The position numbers and the translations under genes are program-made. Positions 6,776 through 7,017 of a stretch of 7,017 nt of DNA are shown here, piece by piece. The stretch covers positions 1 through 7,017 of the forward strand of contig CADEDU010000159.1 in NCBI GenBank assembly GCA_902826155.1. The letters are read 5' to 3'. The notes below the pieces were generated by a model, which was given only the letters and a program-made list of their open reading frames with translations, was not told where the DNA came from and made no database searches. Numbering within the stretch: position 1 is the first letter of the stretch; each line of letters starts with the position of its first letter. Origin of the DNA: an uncultured beta proteobacterium (GTDB lineage: Bacteria; Pseudomonadota; Gammaproteobacteria; Burkholderiales; SG8-39).

Positions 6776-6803
6776 TGTCCTGCTTGATTGGCAGAAGAGG
6801 ACA
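6776..6803. promoter_or_regulatory. Right-end inverted motif pair (candidate protein-binding sites)
   Basis: TGTCCT (6776-6781) and AGGACA (6798-6803) are inverted 6-mers separated by 16 bases; on the outer side the match extends to GAGGACA (6797-6803). They mirror the left-end pair at 548-566, where the 6-mers are 7 bases apart. Presence of the same half-sites near both termini suggests binding by the element's recombinases or its small helix-turn-helix protein. The function is inferred from position. Confidence 0.45.
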
Positions 6804-6819
6804 GAAAGGACCCGTTATG
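6803..6819 (+). promoter_or_regulatory. Shine-Dalgarno and ATG at the right element end, in frame with ardC 3' half
   Basis: AGAAAGGA (6803-6810) precedes ATG (6817-6819) by six bases. The ATG reads M-D-G-T-Y and then H-E-L-S-H, directly into the downstream half of the interrupted gene without a stop. All of these initiation signals lie inside the element. It is therefore a potential restart site for the metallopeptidase half. No promoter was recognised, so transcription is unproven. Confidence 0.55.
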
Positions 6820-7017
6820 GATGGGACCTACCACGAGCTTTCGCACTGGACCGGCCATGCCAGCCGATTGGACCGGGATCTCAAGAACCGTTTCGGCACC
6901 GCTGCCTATGCGGCCGAGGAACTGATCGCAGAGCTTTCCAGCGCGATGCTGGGTGCTGAACTTGGTCTTCCGGTTGCGCATCTCGACAGCCACGCCAGCT
7001 ATATTGGCCATTGGCTC
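6817..7017 (+). pseudogene. ardC: ArdC-like antirestriction protein, 3' part (metallopeptidase domain), runs off the window
   Basis: Native sequence begins at the core CACGAG (6832). With the element-provided ATG at 6817, a 67-residue open frame reaches the window end. It shows the full HELSH zinc motif followed by WTGHASRLDRDL, then the YAAEELIAELSSAMLGAEL segment carrying the expected third zinc-ligand glutamate, and HASYIGHWL of the ArdC C-terminal region. It joins the 5' part at 530 in the correct frame with no lost residue (LAHE + LSHWTGH), so this is one gene split by insertion. The separated half lacks the ssDNA-binding domain; if translated from 6817 it would be a stand-alone metallopeptidase domain that may or may not fold. 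Confidence 0.88.
6826..6837 (+). repeat. Right attachment junction (attR) of the element
   Basis: ACCTAC (6826-6831) is the right element arm and CACGAG (6832-6837) is the core, encoding the same His-Glu as CATGAG at 525-530. A circular form would carry ACCTAC-CAYGAG-GTATGT, an imperfectly symmetrical 18-bp core site. The C versus T difference between the two cores is a synonymous third-position change. Confidence 0.75.

Larger units (their letters stand above)
531..6831. mobile_element. Recombinase-trio (Tn554-like) mobile element inserted in ardC, carrying an ardC paralogue
   Basis: The interval separates two halves of one ardC-like gene that rejoin in frame when 531-6837 is removed (..YYATLAHE + LSHWTGHASRL..). 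It encodes three overlapping tyrosine recombinase genes and a small DUF6262/TnpC-like gene on the minus strand, and one cargo gene on the plus strand. Its ends are short imperfect inverted repeats flanking a six-base core, with no longer target duplication. Tn554 is known to have two tyrosine recombinases plus a small TnpC and to insert site-specifically with a six-base core. RIT elements have three recombinases in overlapping frames. This element combines both plans: B (590 aa) and C (611 aa) are nearer in size to Tn554 TnpB than to typical RIT proteins. All its genes look intact, so it may be active. Assignment to a named family is inference. Confidence 0.85.

Overview
The window is high-GC DNA (roughly 60% or more, judged by eye) from a proteobacterium. 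The ArdC-type antirestriction genes and the recombinase types suggest an alphaproteobacterium, most likely a sphingomonad, and an accessory region such as a plasmid or integrative element. That assignment is inference from protein style, not proof.

The window is an insertion caught in the act. An ardC-like gene (ssDNA-binding domain plus HExxH zinc metallopeptidase domain) enters from the left edge and is broken at position 530, exactly after the His-Glu codons of its HExxH motif. It resumes at 6832 with the same His-Glu codons followed by Leu-Ser-His. Removing 531-6837 rejoins a normal reading frame. The intervening ~6.3 kb is a mobile element bounded by a six-base core (CATGAG on the left, CACGAG on the right) and short imperfect inverted ends (GTATGT / ACCTAC).

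Inside the element, left to right: (i) a left end with a 7-bp inverted repeat; (ii) a plus-strand cargo gene (644-1543) encoding a second, diverged ArdC-like protein, so the element carries a homologue of the gene it has broken; (iii) a minus-strand operon occupying 1527-6694, transcribed from the right end inward, encoding tyrosine recombinase A (377 aa), recombinase B (590 aa), recombinase C (611 aa) and a small helix-turn-helix/coiled-coil protein (147 aa) resembling the DUF6262/TnpC type; (iv) a right end with a near-perfect 36-bp palindrome, a second pair of the same TGTCCT/AGGACA motifs, and a Shine-Dalgarno plus ATG reading in frame into the downstream half of the target.

The operon genes overlap by 1, 4 and 14 bases, so they are probably translated together and work as one recombination machine. 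The layout is that of a recombinase-trio element with Tn554-type features (several tyrosine recombinases, an accessory small protein, a six-base core and no conventional target duplication). The most interesting aspect is how the element appears fitted to its target. The broken 5' half stops two bases before the cargo ardC start, so target promoter and ribosomes could feed the cargo gene. The right end supplies a new start for the metallopeptidase half. This suggests, but does not prove, a system that replaces or modulates the antirestriction function it interrupts. No gene-free stretch exceeds 300 bases.
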